A stretch of DNA of 38,242 nt from Schoenoplectus triqueter (Eukaryota > Streptophyta > Magnoliopsida > Poales > Cyperaceae), in contig CAXKVV010000601.1 of the NCBI GenBank assembly GCA_964058805.1, forward strand, positions 1 to 38,242, given 5' to 3'. Position 1 is the stretch's first letter; each line of letters opens with the position of its first letter. Under the pieces are notes generated by a model that saw nothing but the letters and a program-made list of their open reading frames with translations, was not told where the DNA came from and made no database searches. The translations under genes were made by a program, and so were the position numbers. Positions 1 to 9,875 of the stretch are shown here, in pieces.

Positions 1-310
1 TTTCAAATTTTAATTTATCATCATTATTAAATTTTTTTATATGAAAATCTCGTGGGATGCAAAAATTAAAGTGTTTTGAGATTTTTAAGTCACCGTTTTT
101 AATTTTTTAAAATGATGTTCAAGTATTGAATATATTATTATTATTATTAGAGATGATTTTCAAAAATTAAAAATCATGACTTAAAAATCTCAAAACACTC
201 CAAATTTTTGCATCTCATAAGATTTTTCATATAAAGAATTTAATGAGCATGATAAATTAAAATTTGGAGATAATTTATTATGTTTTTTGAGTTAAACTCA
301 CAGAATGTCT
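1..310. mobile_element. Foldback MITE, family A, copy 1 (left end may lie outside the window)
   Basis: The first ~120 bases and bases ~160-267 are long inverted repeats of one another. TTCAAATTTTAATTTATCAT near base 2 pairs with the end of the right arm near 267, and the arms remain paired through the GTGTTTTGAGATTTTTAAGTCA segment, separated by a short ATT-rich loop. No reading frame lies inside. The arm sequence matches the arms of the element at 12111-12510 (AAATTC-TTAATAT..., GGGATACAAAAATTTGG), so both belong to one family. The superfamily is not identified because no target duplication could be found. Confidence 0.7.
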
Positions 311-336
311 CCGATATATATATATATATGAGTAGT

Positions 337-932
337 ATTTAAAATTTTTTATAAGTATTTATATTTCTATTTTTATATAATGTGATTTACTTATGTTATT
401 TATTGAGATATGTATCATCCATATTTAATTATCTATTATAAGTATTTAGATATAATATCTAGGTATTTAGATTTCTTACTTAGGTATTTAGATATGTGTT
501 CTGGGTATTTAAGTATAATATCTAGGTATTTAAATTTCTTATTTAGGTATTTAGATATGTGTTATGGGTATTTAGATATTTATTCTGGGTATTTAGATAT
601 GTGTTATGAGTATTTAATTATAATATCTAGGTATTTAGATTTTTTATTTAGGTATTTAGATATGCGTTCTAGGTATTTAGATACATATACTATGTATTTA
701 AGTACAATATTTAGGTATTTAGATTTCTCATTTAGGTATTTAGAGATGTGTTTTGGATATTTAGATATGTGTTATGGGTATTTAGATATAATATCTAGGT
801 ATTTAAAATTCCTATTTAGGTATTTAGATATGCATTCTGAGTATTTAGATATGTGTTATGGGTATTTAAGTATAATATCTACATATTTAGATTTTTTATT
901 TATGTATTTAGAGATATATTCTGGGTATTTAT
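337..932 (+). repeat. 21-bp minisatellite, main block
   Basis: About 25 units of a 21-bp motif, consensus TATTTAGATATGTGTTCTGGG, run head to tail and are degenerate before about base 430. Three sub-types alternate (ATAATATCTAGG, TTTCTTATTTAGG and ATGTGTTCTGGG tails), giving a loose higher-order order. Since 21 is a multiple of three, one frame stays open from 410 to 937 as a heptapeptide series of the form YLD-x-x-x-R/G; a second forward frame is also largely open. The array is interrupted at 932/933 by an LTR and resumes at 3115. I treat the open frame as a by-product of the repeat length, not as a gene. Confidence 0.9.
928..932. repeat. Target site duplication TTTAT, left copy
   Basis: TTTAT directly precedes the TG of the solo LTR and is repeated at 3110-3114 directly after its terminal CA. 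A 5-bp duplication is the normal product of LTR-retrotransposon integrase. Confidence 0.85.
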
Positions 933-1586
933 TGTAGGGATTCAGAATGCCCAAATCTCATTAATGCTCAAGCTGCGGAAAGATCGTAGAACAAAAATTT
1001 TACTTCTACTTAAGTTAGGGATTAAAGTATGTCGGATAATAACCGAGAGTTACAGACATTTAATCCTTTACAAAAGACGGTAAAATATTATTTTACTTCT
1101 AACTTAAGTTTAGGGTTAAAGTGATGTGTCGGATGATTACCGAGAGATACACAACCTCTTTAAACCTTTATTGATCTACTCCATGATTGATTTCTAAAAT
1201 ATTAATCTACTTAACAATTAAATAGATTAATATAAGATGTTATACCTCGCTTCCAAATTTCAATTGGAATGAAAATCGGCTTGTTTCAGAGCACCAAACG
1301 TCTGATGCCTCTGTAGGTTATCCACCAGGACTAATCAGAGAGCGGCTTATTTCTTTTGCCAGAAATACCGTAAACCGCGGTTTCTCGTAAAAACACTATT
1401 CACCCGAGAAAAAGACGAAATAGTACTATTCATGACTCGCAGTAATTCTGCTTCACAAATGTGCAGAAATACCGCAACTTTCGTAAAAGCACTATTCACT
1501 GATCCCATGAATTCTGAAACAATCGTATACCGAGAGAGAGAAAGTATAACTGATTTGGTGGAACTTTTTCTCTCACCCTACCCCTC

Positions 1587-1594
1587 TATTTATA
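1587..1594 (-). promoter_or_regulatory. TATA box of the solo LTR
   Basis: Read on the minus strand this is TATAAATA in the context CTATAAATAGAGGGG, followed by a purine and CT/GA-rich leader. It is the best core promoter in the LTR and sets its orientation. Confidence 0.55.
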
Positions 1595-2193
1595 GAAAAA
1601 GTGGAATTGATAAATTACCAAAATGCCCTCGTGAATAGTAGGGAGGTTTCAAAGTGAAAAGACCAAAATACCCTTAAAGTTCATCCAATTTACCAAAACG
1701 TCATTGGGCTTTTTGACCAAATTACCGAAATACCCTTGGGTTTTTGGACAAATTACCAAAATACCCTTGGAGGTCGTCATGGGCCTTTTTGGGCTTTTCG
1801 GATTTTGGGCTTTTTCAATTTTAGGCTTTTTTGGGCTTTTCTGATTTTGGGCTTTTAATTATTAATTAAGACTTTAATTATAAATGGACTTTGGCCCATA
1901 ATTCAAATCCATAATTAACATTTAAAATCCAAATCAAATATATATAATTATCATCTACAATTATATTTTTCTCGGTTGTTGTTTCGGCGAATTTATACGA
2001 CGTGTCCAACACGTTATAAATTCAATCTGATTTTTGCTTCTTATCATCTCTATGAAAAATATAATTATATCATATATAATTAATTATAACCATCTTATTA
2101 TTAATTATAAATAATTCATAATTAATCAATAAGATTCTCCGATTAACTCCTATACGGTGTGACCCGACAGGATCCGTGTTATGTTGGTAAATA

Positions 2194-2315
2194 GAGTTAA
2201 AACCGTTTTAACTTCTATAATCATAGGAGGCATTTGGCAGAATGCACTATGACCGAGTTAAAACCGTTTTAACTTCTATAATCATAGGAGGCATCTGGCA
2301 GAATGCACTATGACC
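2194..2315. repeat. 61-bp tandem duplication inside the solo LTR
   Basis: Two adjacent 61-bp units (2194-2254 and 2255-2315), each starting GAGTTAAAACCG and ending CACTATGACC, differ at about one position (CATTTGG versus CATCTGG). They are therefore much younger than the rest of the LTR. Confidence 0.9.
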
Positions 2316-3109
2316 ATCCAATTACATAGATGATGATGTACTGTACAATATCATTATCCAGTAAACTATTTACTTGTGTTTAATTCTTTTGTCTCATAGC
2401 TATCAGACCAGTTTCAAGGTAGGCATGTGTCATCCTTGCAAACTTAATCTTTTCTTGATCCTGAGTAAATTATCAAATATAATTACTCTTATAATTATAC
2501 TGCTAGCAGATAATCTTACTCTATCAAGGGACCCAGTGATGCTATAACTCGTATAGAAATACGAGGGACAATAGTACTTTTGGCAAACCATCTCTTCCTC
2601 CGCATAAGTTATGTATACCGAAGAGCTACCTTTATAGCCACCTTTTACGGATAACATTTGATAGAAATCACACACATATATATTTTATGTAGGAATGATG
2701 AATACCTCATACTTTAGAATTTAATACTGAACGAAAACATTAATGACACGAACACAATTCCATTTAATGTTTCATTCGGGGTCTATCAAATACGATGTTC
2801 CTTGAACATCTATCTATGTGATTAAAATGACAATTCTTTGTCTATGGTCTATAAAACTTGACCATCATTTAATCCACATACTAACCTGATAACGGTTAAT
2901 TAGTGTTCCTGCTAATTATCTTGGTTAGTGACTTTTAATATTATATTTTATATTATGAAGTTTCACAATTCCAGTCATGAACTCGGAATGATTCATAAAT
3001 TCAATAATACTCAAGGAAACAAAATATCATTTAAATATCCAATTCATGAACAAAGCTTTATATAACAAATTTATCGTATTATTGACTTCAAGATTATTAC
3101 AAACTAACA

Positions 3110-3165
3110 TTTATATATTTATTCTGGATATTTAAATATGTGTTCTGAGTATTTAAATATCATTT
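3110..3165 (+). repeat. 21-bp minisatellite, distal remnant (with right TTTAT duplication)
   Basis: 3110-3114 is the right TTTAT duplication. Units ending ATTCTGGA and GTGTTCTGAG follow before the array decays near 3165. The first unit is completed by the seven bases left of the LTR (926-932), so this is the displaced end of the array. Confidence 0.85.
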
Positions 3166-3752
3166 ATATATGATTATCTGGAGTATGTGATTTCTTTCAA
3201 TTATTTATGAATAACACGAAAAAAAATTAAACTTCACAAAATAATATTTTCTCATAAAACAAATACACTTTAAATATATCTTTATATAATTTTATCAGCC
3301 TAATAATATATTCAATATCACAACATTCTAAATGATGTTCAACATCAAAGTTGTAATATATGAAACACATTTCAACATCATAAGTTCTAAAAAAAATGAA
3401 TTAAAAAAAGCGCTAGACGCCATATCTAATTGAGGAAAATATTGAAAAAACTATATATATGGGATGTCGGGCTCAATTAGCACGTTCTTAATGAAAGAAA
3501 TGAGCACTGATAGTGCGGAGATTATATGAGGATGAATGATGCGGGGAATAAAAGATTTTCTCATTATCTAATTAAAAGACTACTGCAAATTTTAAGCGCA
3601 AAGTATCTCTCCCATCTCTATTACTTATACAGTAAATCTAACGTGTGTGTGTATATGTTATTACAGAAATTAACTAACATATATTCTCTGATTAATGTTT
3701 TTTCAACTGCAAATTCAGACGTGATGATTAACATTAGTAAGCAATTGACAAA
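3166..3752. other. AT-rich DNA, no gene seen
   Basis: Low-complexity AT-rich sequence. The frame at 3526-3774 has no recognisable motif and no codon bias, and I do not call it. A TGTG microsatellite of a few units lies near 3643. Confidence 0.6.
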
Positions 3753-4587
3753 CAGAGGCGGACCCACATTTTAATTTGCTAAAATCAGTTGAGATTAGAT
3801 TTTCTTGTATTATTTAGATCAAAATGCTACAAGTCTTGTAAAATGACCCCTATTTTTTATTGCAATAATCATCTTTAGAAAGAAAAAATTAGGATTAATA
3901 AAATGATTATAATAAGTTAGAAAAGTAATTTTTGTGCTAAAATAAGCAAAATTAAATTTCAATGAACAATAGTTATAACAGTTGTTATAATAGTTACATC
4001 AATTATACCAAGATATAAGAGATCGGAGGTTCACCTTGTTATATAAGAGATCGGAGGTTCACCTTGTTCAGTGACTTACTGACTAACTGACTTTGTTTAG
4101 TGATGTGATACAACCGAGAGTTGGTGGCCACAAATCCCGAAAACACAGATTCTTCATGGCCGAACTCTATTAAATTGAGCATTTACTTTTCTTTTTATTT
4201 AATTTTACATCTTGGTGTTTTATTGTAAAACCAGTCCACTAATTGTTCATTGTGATTTAATTGAGAATATCAAAAAAGTAATTTAAAACGAATTAATTAA
4301 GTCTAAGTTTAGCATCTTAGATAAACACAAGCTTAGTTTTTTTTTTATCGTTTATCAATATAAATTAGTTCTTTTTGGGGATTTGAGGCACTTTGGATTA
4401 TCGATATCTTTATACTATATAATGAAATATTGAAATTATGATATCTATGGAACAATTTTCGTTATGATGAATATATTAGTATTTAATTTAAACTATGATT
4501 AATATATATTATTATTTTCTTCAATTAATATTTTTAATTCTTATATATTTAACCCCATTATTTGAAAATCTGCCTCCGCTCCTACTG
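3753..4587. mobile_element. Possible degenerate hAT-type non-autonomous element
   Basis: The left side begins CAGAGGCGGACCCAC and the right side ends TGCCTCCGCTCCTACTG, an imperfect inverted pair of the GGCGGA/TCCGCC type common at ends of plant hAT-like elements. No matching 8-bp flanking duplication is visible (TTGACAAA versus AGAAATTA), so the borders are uncertain. The inside is non-coding. Confidence 0.4.
4013..4068. repeat. 28-bp exact tandem duplication
   Basis: ATATAAGAGATCGGAGG... occurs twice back to back (4013-4040 and 4041-4068) with no difference, so the duplication is recent relative to its surroundings. Confidence 0.9.
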
Positions 4588-4611
4588 AGAAATTAAAGAT
4601 AAATTATGATA

Positions 4612-4975
4612 ATTAGGGCTGTAACTCAGACTTCGTCTCAATAATATAGTCTTCAAATAAATAATTAATAATATAAAATTTTAAATATATTTAATAAAAT
4701 TTCATATTAAAAAATTATAGATATAATATTTTTAAATGCTAAGTAATACTGATGATAATAATAATAATAATTATTATAATAATAAATAATATAATTAAAT
4801 ACCTAATAATCTATAAATGATCATATAAAATTTTGGATCATTTTGAAAGTTAAATTTGAAATTAAATATATTACACACATCATTGGATTCAAGAAGATGA
4901 AAAAATTAAAATAAAATTAATGATGAAGAAAAATGATGATGTGATATATTTAAAAACTTTAAAAAGTTAACTTTT
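4612..4975 (+). repeat. Dispersed repeat, family D, copy 1
   Basis: From TTAGGGCTGTAACTC to AAAAAGTTAAC. The same ~370-bp sequence is present in inverse orientation at 11070-11457, including the AATAATAATTATTATTA core and the TTCAAGAAGATGAAAA motif. No coding frame is seen. It may be a small DNA transposon; the family is unknown. Confidence 0.7.
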
Positions 4976-5315
4976 TTTTTATGTATTATGAATTTGTTTT
5001 GAAAGGTATTGTGAGAAATTTTAGTGCTTGGTTTTTTGCGGTGCGTACACGGAAGTAGAGATTAGTAGATCCTTACATCAATAGGGATTGGGATGGTCGG
5101 AGAGTTATTCCGTCATTGTTTGATCTCGACCGATGTTGTAGGGACAAAATTTTCCTAATTTTTCCTTTTAATAAAATCGAAGTGGTAATACTAGAGTCTC
5201 GTCATTTCGGTTTATATTTATGCAACATAAGCAGATTCGGAATTTCGTATATATTAGCCATTTTCGTTTTTTATATTTTTATTATAATAAATGATTGACG
5301 GATAGGTAGAGATAG
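4976..5315. other. No gene seen
   Basis: This stretch contains a 60-codon frame (5116-5298) with a hydrophobic C-terminal part, but no motif or context supports it. Confidence 0.5.
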
Positions 5316-5323
5316 GATAGAGA

Positions 5324-5755
5324 TGTCAATGGGTCGGGATCTGATCAGGATCGGATCATTATTATTATTGATTTGATTTGAACTTGATTCATTTATATAC
5401 GGGTCAAAAACCTTAATCCATACCCTATTAGATCAGGTTACGGGTCGACTCGATCTGATACGTATAAAATAATTAAATATTAATTACTTTTATATTATTT
5501 TAAGTAATTAAATATTAATTAATTTATAATTAATCTTAATTAGTGTATAATTAATACATATTTAATATTCAATTAGTACTAAATTATAAATTTACTTTAA
5601 AAAACACAATAAATAGGGTCAGATCGGGTTGACCCGAAACCGACCCGAATAGATTCAGATCAAAAAAATTAAATCTATATCTACCTCATTTATTTTCGAA
5701 TCATATCAAGTCGGATCAAGTTCGGGTTAACCCGTTAGATCGGGTTGGGTAAATA
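5324..5755. mobile_element. hAT-like MITE with GGGTC/GACCC-rich ends
   Basis: The element runs from TGTCAATGGGTCGGGATC to GATCGGGTTGGGTAAATA and has an AT-rich centre with TTAATTAAT blocks. It is flanked by GATAGAGA at 5316-5323 and 5756-5763, an 8-bp duplication as made by hAT transposases. The ends are only loosely complementary, and the flank is GATA-rich, which weakens the duplication. The element at 33865-34245 has a similar layout. Confidence 0.6.
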
Positions 5756-5763
5756 GATAGAGA

Positions 5764-6489
5764 GAAGATGAATTAATTTGAAGGACAAAAGCCGGAGAGA
5801 AAATTAGCCTCGAAGAGCGCACAACATAAAATGAGAGCGCAACATTTCTGGTACCAGATACGCGTGTTTGACTGTTGAATCAAGGGGAAACTGGTATTGT
5901 CAGTGGTATTTCAGCAATTTCAACCTAAATTACCTTTTTGTATAATAAGTGTTTATAAAAAAAATGTTATTTGATCTCATTCCTTATTATTTTTATTTTA
6001 TTTTCAAAATATCTCTGCAGGTCCACATAATCGGAAGGGTTATGAGTGGAAGATGGCTCTGTGGAGTTCCGCTTATTAGCGGATTTATGAGATATCCCCA
6101 CTATTAAGATGAGCACGGTGTATGATATTCTTGTGTTTATACATAATGACTTAAAATATATACTTTAATAAATAATAATGAGTTATTAATATTTAAAATG
6201 CTTTGAATGGAACTGTATTATTCATAATACTATTATAGAGAAGTTGCGTCGTTAAATAACTGGTTATTGAGTTTTATAGTTGACTTCGTTTTGTTTCTTC
6301 TGTATCCATTGTTTTTATTTTTATTTGTTGACGATGTAGGTTACGGGCCGTTGGATGGATGCGGAAGATGTCGACTCTGTAGCGTCTCAATCGGGGCGCT
6401 ATAATTTTGTAAAATTTATTTAATATTATTTTATAGGAAGAAAAATATATTTTTAGATGAACCAAAATTTGCAGATCTAATAATTCTTT
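5764..6489. other. No gene seen
   Basis: Less AT-rich than average, but I find no supported gene. The minus-strand frame at 6274-6465 has no recognisable motif. Confidence 0.5.
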
Positions 6490-6632
6490 TCCTCATCCTA
6501 AAAAATTGCTAAAATTTTAAAAACATGTAAAGTTTTTTTACTAATAGACTTTAATATGAATATTATATTGAACTATTCAGATCGATCATTTTTAGTTTGA
6601 AATTAGAGTTTTGATTCTAAATCCCTTCCAAA
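6490..6632 (-). mobile_element. Family B MITE, half copy
   Basis: Read on the minus strand it begins CTATGGTGTTTTGGAAG and continues with the family B arm (GATCGATCTGAATAGTTCAATATAATATTCATATTAAAG in pieces). Only one arm is recognisable. It abuts a TA/TG/AG microsatellite at about 6648-6682, as other copies do. Confidence 0.55.
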
Positions 6633-6639
6633 ACACCAT

Positions 6640-7593
6640 AGCATCATTATATATATATATACATATGTGTGTGTGAGAGAGTAAAACTCGAATGTTTTTA
6701 GAAGCACGATGTATCTTCATACTCCTAACTCAAAAATATATTCAATCACCGGAGATTTTAATTTAAGATAAGCCTAAAATAGTAATAAAATAATAAATAT
6801 TTGCATATGAAAAATATATCACATTCCAAAATCTAAAATAAATACATAAAAATTTATGTATCCTAAAAGATTTTAATTACAAATTTATTGAGTTAAGAGC
6901 ACAAGAGGCTCTATGCTCCTGCACGTGAGCTTTAAGTTCACGAAAGTCTCTAGTGAATTTAACTAAAAGATATATCAAATCATCTTCAAATTTAAATATA
7001 TGTGGCTCAATAATTTTTTTTTTAAAATTTATGAAATAAATAAAAAATATATTTTTTAAACTTTTGAACTATTTATTTTAGATTTTTAAGATATCTCTAA
7101 AATATATTCAAATAATCAATATCTTTATATGAAAGTTGATCACTTTAAAAAAATAAATGTCTCAATAATTGAAAGAACTAATATTGCTCTTAATATTGTG
7201 TTATTTATGTTTTTGTGAAAATATTAATCTGCTGGTTTTGTACAAAAAGTTTCACAACTCTCTTTCTCTACTTTCTGTTCGCCTCCCAAATTACATTATT
7301 TAGTTTTTTCTCGCTGCGAAATCCTTATTTCATATGTGAGAAGTCAGAAGAAGTAATAAATTAAAAAGGTGCTCCACGATGCTATTATAACTTTTTTTCT
7401 CATTTATTCACAAATTACAACATCGTCATTATGCAAATAAAGCATCTACATTTCGTTATCAAATTAATTATCAAATTTTATTTAATAATTATTAATTTAC
7501 TTTCAGAAATACATGAAGTATGTAAAATTAAACAATTATTAAATTTTGACAATCTCTTTGATAAGTCATGTAAGCGCGACATTTATCATTTCT
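6640..7593. other. AT-rich DNA, no gene seen
   Basis: A short compound microsatellite (TA, TG, AG) near 6648-6682 is followed by AT-rich sequence. The frame at 7431-7616 is AT-driven and runs into the CACTA element. Confidence 0.5.
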
Positions 7594-7639
7594 CACTACA
7601 ACATAATGGAGTTTAGATAACATCCATTTAATAATGGTT

Positions 7640-7965
7640 TTAAGTACTAACTGTTTCTAAAAGAGTTGAGTGACAATTGTAAAATATTGAACAACATATT
7701 TTATAACGGTTTTCTAAAAAAGACGTTGTTAAAACTATAAACCGTAACATTTATTTTTTTCTCTCCTATTTAGCAACGGTTTTTGAAATAAACCGTTGCG
7801 AAATCATTTAACAACGGTTCTTCTGAAGAACCGTTGTGAAAATATTTAACAACGGTTCTTCTGAAGAACTGTTGCGAAATCATTTAACAATGGTTTTCAT
7901 AAAAAAACATTGCTAAATAGGGGCTTTAATAATGGTTCTTTAATGGAACCGTTATTAAATATATA
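7640..7965. repeat. Left subterminal repeats of the CACTA element
   Basis: Repeated AACAACGGTT / AACCGTTGT motifs, several as facing pairs such as AACGGTTCTT...AAGAACCGTT that can fold into small hairpins. They mirror the repeats near the right end. Confidence 0.8.
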
Positions 7966-7969
7966 TTCC

Positions 7970-8301
7970 TAAAACTTTAATTTAGATTTGCGTCGCTTTA
8001 TTTTTTCTATCTCCTCTTCTCCTTCTCTCTCCTTCTCTGACTGCGGCTCTCTAGGGCTTGATTTCTCCTTTGCTGTTTAAGTTGGTGATGCCTCTTTAAT
8101 CCTCTTTTCTTCAGATTTATTGTTGATCTCATCTTTGATCCCCTTCTCTCTTTTTAGGTTTGTTGTGATTTTTTACCTCTTTTATCAGAACTTTCTTACC
8201 TCTCTTCTAAAACCTAAACACTAAAATTTTCTTACCTCTTTTACCAGACCAAATAATAGACTGAAACCACAAAACACTAGCATTTTTTTCTTTCTCAAGA
8301 G
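7970..8301 (+). other. CT-rich leader-like segment inside the CACTA element
   Basis: A run of CTCCTTCTCTCTCC followed by CTAGGGCTTGATTTCTCC resembles the 5' leader of a plant gene, and a short duplication (CTTACCTCTTTTATCAG / CTTACCTCTTTTACCAG) lies before the ATG at 8302. I infer it was captured together with the frame that follows. Confidence 0.4.
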
Positions 8302-9129
8302 ATGGAGCACTACATTTATGCTTCGCGACACCTCTCGACACTGTACTTAAACCGATCGTATCTGTTGGGGAGAGACGCGTCCTCGGCCCAGGCAATATTG
8401 GTAACATACCAGCACACCGACACCGATCGATCCATAAACTGCATTCAACGGTATATTGCACGGCGATATGGAGCCTCAGAATAGGTACTCCCGACGGTGA
8501 CACACATAGATAGGGATTTTATCATAGACATACCGAGCAAACTCTCCCCATGGGATATCATTACAGAGAGCCGGGAGTGGGGCCCCGTCTATGTAGACTA
8601 TGTTGAGAAATTTGAAGGGGAGCCTGAACGACCAAGGCCAGCTTCCATCCGAGTGACAGTATATGTGAAGAACATACCACTTAAACTGTGGTCTAAGGCG
8701 GTGGCAACAAGGATCCTTGAAGACTTTGGTGAATCGGTCTTCCTCGATGACGTATCATTTGATGGGCCGAATAGAAGGGCGGTCTACGCAATGGTGGACT
8801 GCCATGTTAGGCGGATGATACCGAAATCGATGATGGTGCACGTATGGGGTTTCTGTGAGTAGGTTTTAGTCACTGTCATTGACTGGGCTGCCATTGACCC
8901 GCCAGCCCCTCTTGCAAATGACTACCAGTATATGCGAAACCAGCAGGGAAAGTTTGGGACTGAGGATAACACTCACAAATCTCTGGTCTGGGGCACAGAT
9001 AGAATCCAGACACACTACAACCGATGAGGTGGAGAGAACTTGGAGGGCACTGACTCATCCGGGGAGGAGCAGGACCAGCTTGCCCCGAATGTACAACATG
9101 ATGAAGAGGGGGAGTATACCGGATACTAG
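8302..9129 (+). pseudogene. Captured, decayed reading frame in the CACTA element (DUF4283-like fragment)
   Basis: A single frame runs from the ATG at 8302 to the TAG at 9127-9129 (276 codons) and is broken by three in-frame stops: TAG at 8482, TAG at 8860 and TGA at 9025. Codon use and base composition are much less AT-rich than the surroundings. The best-preserved part, roughly residues 66-186, includes RVTVYVKNIPLKLW and a following LDDVSF...AVYAMVDC...MVHVWG pattern. This recalls the nucleic-acid-binding DUF4283 module of plant retroelement-derived and zinc-knuckle proteins, where an IPLxLW-type motif precedes a G-x-x-x-x-x-D segment. No zinc knuckle is visible. The tail is acidic (GEEQDQLAPN). 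The family call is from pattern memory only and is moderate at best; the evidence for one continuous, formerly coding frame is strong. Confidence 0.6.
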
Positions 9130-9149
9130 TAAGGCGCTGACTGAGGTGT

Positions 9150-9530
9150 TAGATTGTGATATGTGTTATGCATATGCTATTTATATTTATTTATGATATA
9201 TGCATGTGTTATTTATATTTTGATATATTGTGATATGTGTTACTTATTATGACATATTTAGATGATATGTTAATTGTTAATTATTTGTGATGCATGAGTG
9301 TGATGCATATGTTAATTATTTATAATGCATGTGTGATGCATATATTAATTATTTGTGATGCATATGTTAATTATTTGTGATGCATGTGCGATGCATATAT
9401 GTTAATTATTTATGATGCATATATTAAATTTGTGATGAATATGTGATGTTAATTATTTGTGATGCATATATTAATTGTTTGTGATATATGCATATGTGAT
9501 GCATATATAAATTAATTTTGTGAAATATAT
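9150..9530. repeat. TTAATTATTTGTGATGCATATG-type minisatellite
   Basis: Irregular repeats of about 22-40 bases built from TTAATTATTTGTGATGCAT and GTGATGCATATG. They lie inside the CACTA element between the decayed frame and the right subterminal repeats. Confidence 0.8.
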
Positions 9531-9554
9531 ACATTTGTTGTATATATGAATTTT

Positions 9555-9875
9555 AATTGGCAACGGTTCCAATTTATTAACAGTTACAAAATAACTATTT
9601 CACAACGGTTCACATAATAAAATTGTTGTTAAAACCCTATTTAACAACGGTTGTAGTGTGGAAACCTTTGTTAAAACTCTATTTAACAACTGTTCCTTGT
9701 GAAGAACCGTTGCGAAAGCCTACTTTTCATTTTTAATCTGTGTCGACTACGTACACTACATATTTGATAACGGTTTTCAATATTTTTTCTGACACTCCTC
9801 CTTTACTAATGGTTCAATAACCGTTGTTAAACTTAAAGTCAACAACCATTGTTAAAGTTTTTCTCTCTCATAGTG
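9555..9875. repeat. Right subterminal repeats and terminus of the CACTA element
   Basis: Copies of ACAACGGTT and AACCGTTG in both orientations lead to the terminal CATAGTG at 9869-9875. Confidence 0.8.

Larger units (their letters stand above)
933..3109 (-). mobile_element. Solo LTR, 2,177 bp, inserted in the 21-bp array
   Basis: The segment begins TGTAG and ends CTAACA, so it has TG...CA termini, and is flanked by a perfect TTTAT duplication. Removing it with one duplication copy rebuilds an exact 21-bp unit, proving both borders. No PBS, PPT or coding frame is present, so it is a solo LTR formed by recombination between two LTRs. Orientation is taken as minus because a TATA box with retrotransposon-like context occurs on that strand at 1587-1594. 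It contains diverged 75-80 bp direct repeats near 997-1170 and a 61-bp tandem pair at 2194-2315. Its length and text recall LTRs of large copia elements, but that lineage is from memory and unverified. Short frames at 1432-1638 and 2430-2675 are shadows. Confidence 0.85.
7594..9875. mobile_element. Non-autonomous CACTA (En/Spm-type) transposon
   Basis: The left end is CACTACAACATAATGG and the right end is the complement of CACTATGAGAGAG, giving CACTA termini. Both ends carry clusters of a subterminal motif (ACAACGGTT and AACCGTTGT) in both orientations at about 7640-7960 and 9555-9860, as expected for transposase-binding repeats of this superfamily. The flanking trinucleotides are TCT and TCA, so the 3-bp duplication matches at two of three positions. 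The 2,282-bp interior has no transposase frame. It holds a CT-rich leader-like segment, a decayed captured reading frame (8302-9129) and a minisatellite, so it must have relied on a transposase supplied elsewhere. Confidence 0.85.

Noticed and set aside
1238..3109. Alternative LTR left border at TGTTATACCTCGC (1238)
   Set aside because: The flanking 5 bases TAAGA do not match TTTAT after 3109, whereas the border at 933 gives a perfect duplication and restores the 21-bp phase.
8207..8503. 98-codon minus-strand frame opposite the captured segment
   Set aside because: It is antisense to the decayed frame at 8302-9129, which has better protein-like patterns and base composition. I see no motif in the minus-strand product.
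9150..9530. Regular repeats that might suggest a CRISPR-like array
   Set aside because: Spacers are not unique or equal in length, and the DNA is plant. It is an ordinary minisatellite within a CACTA element.
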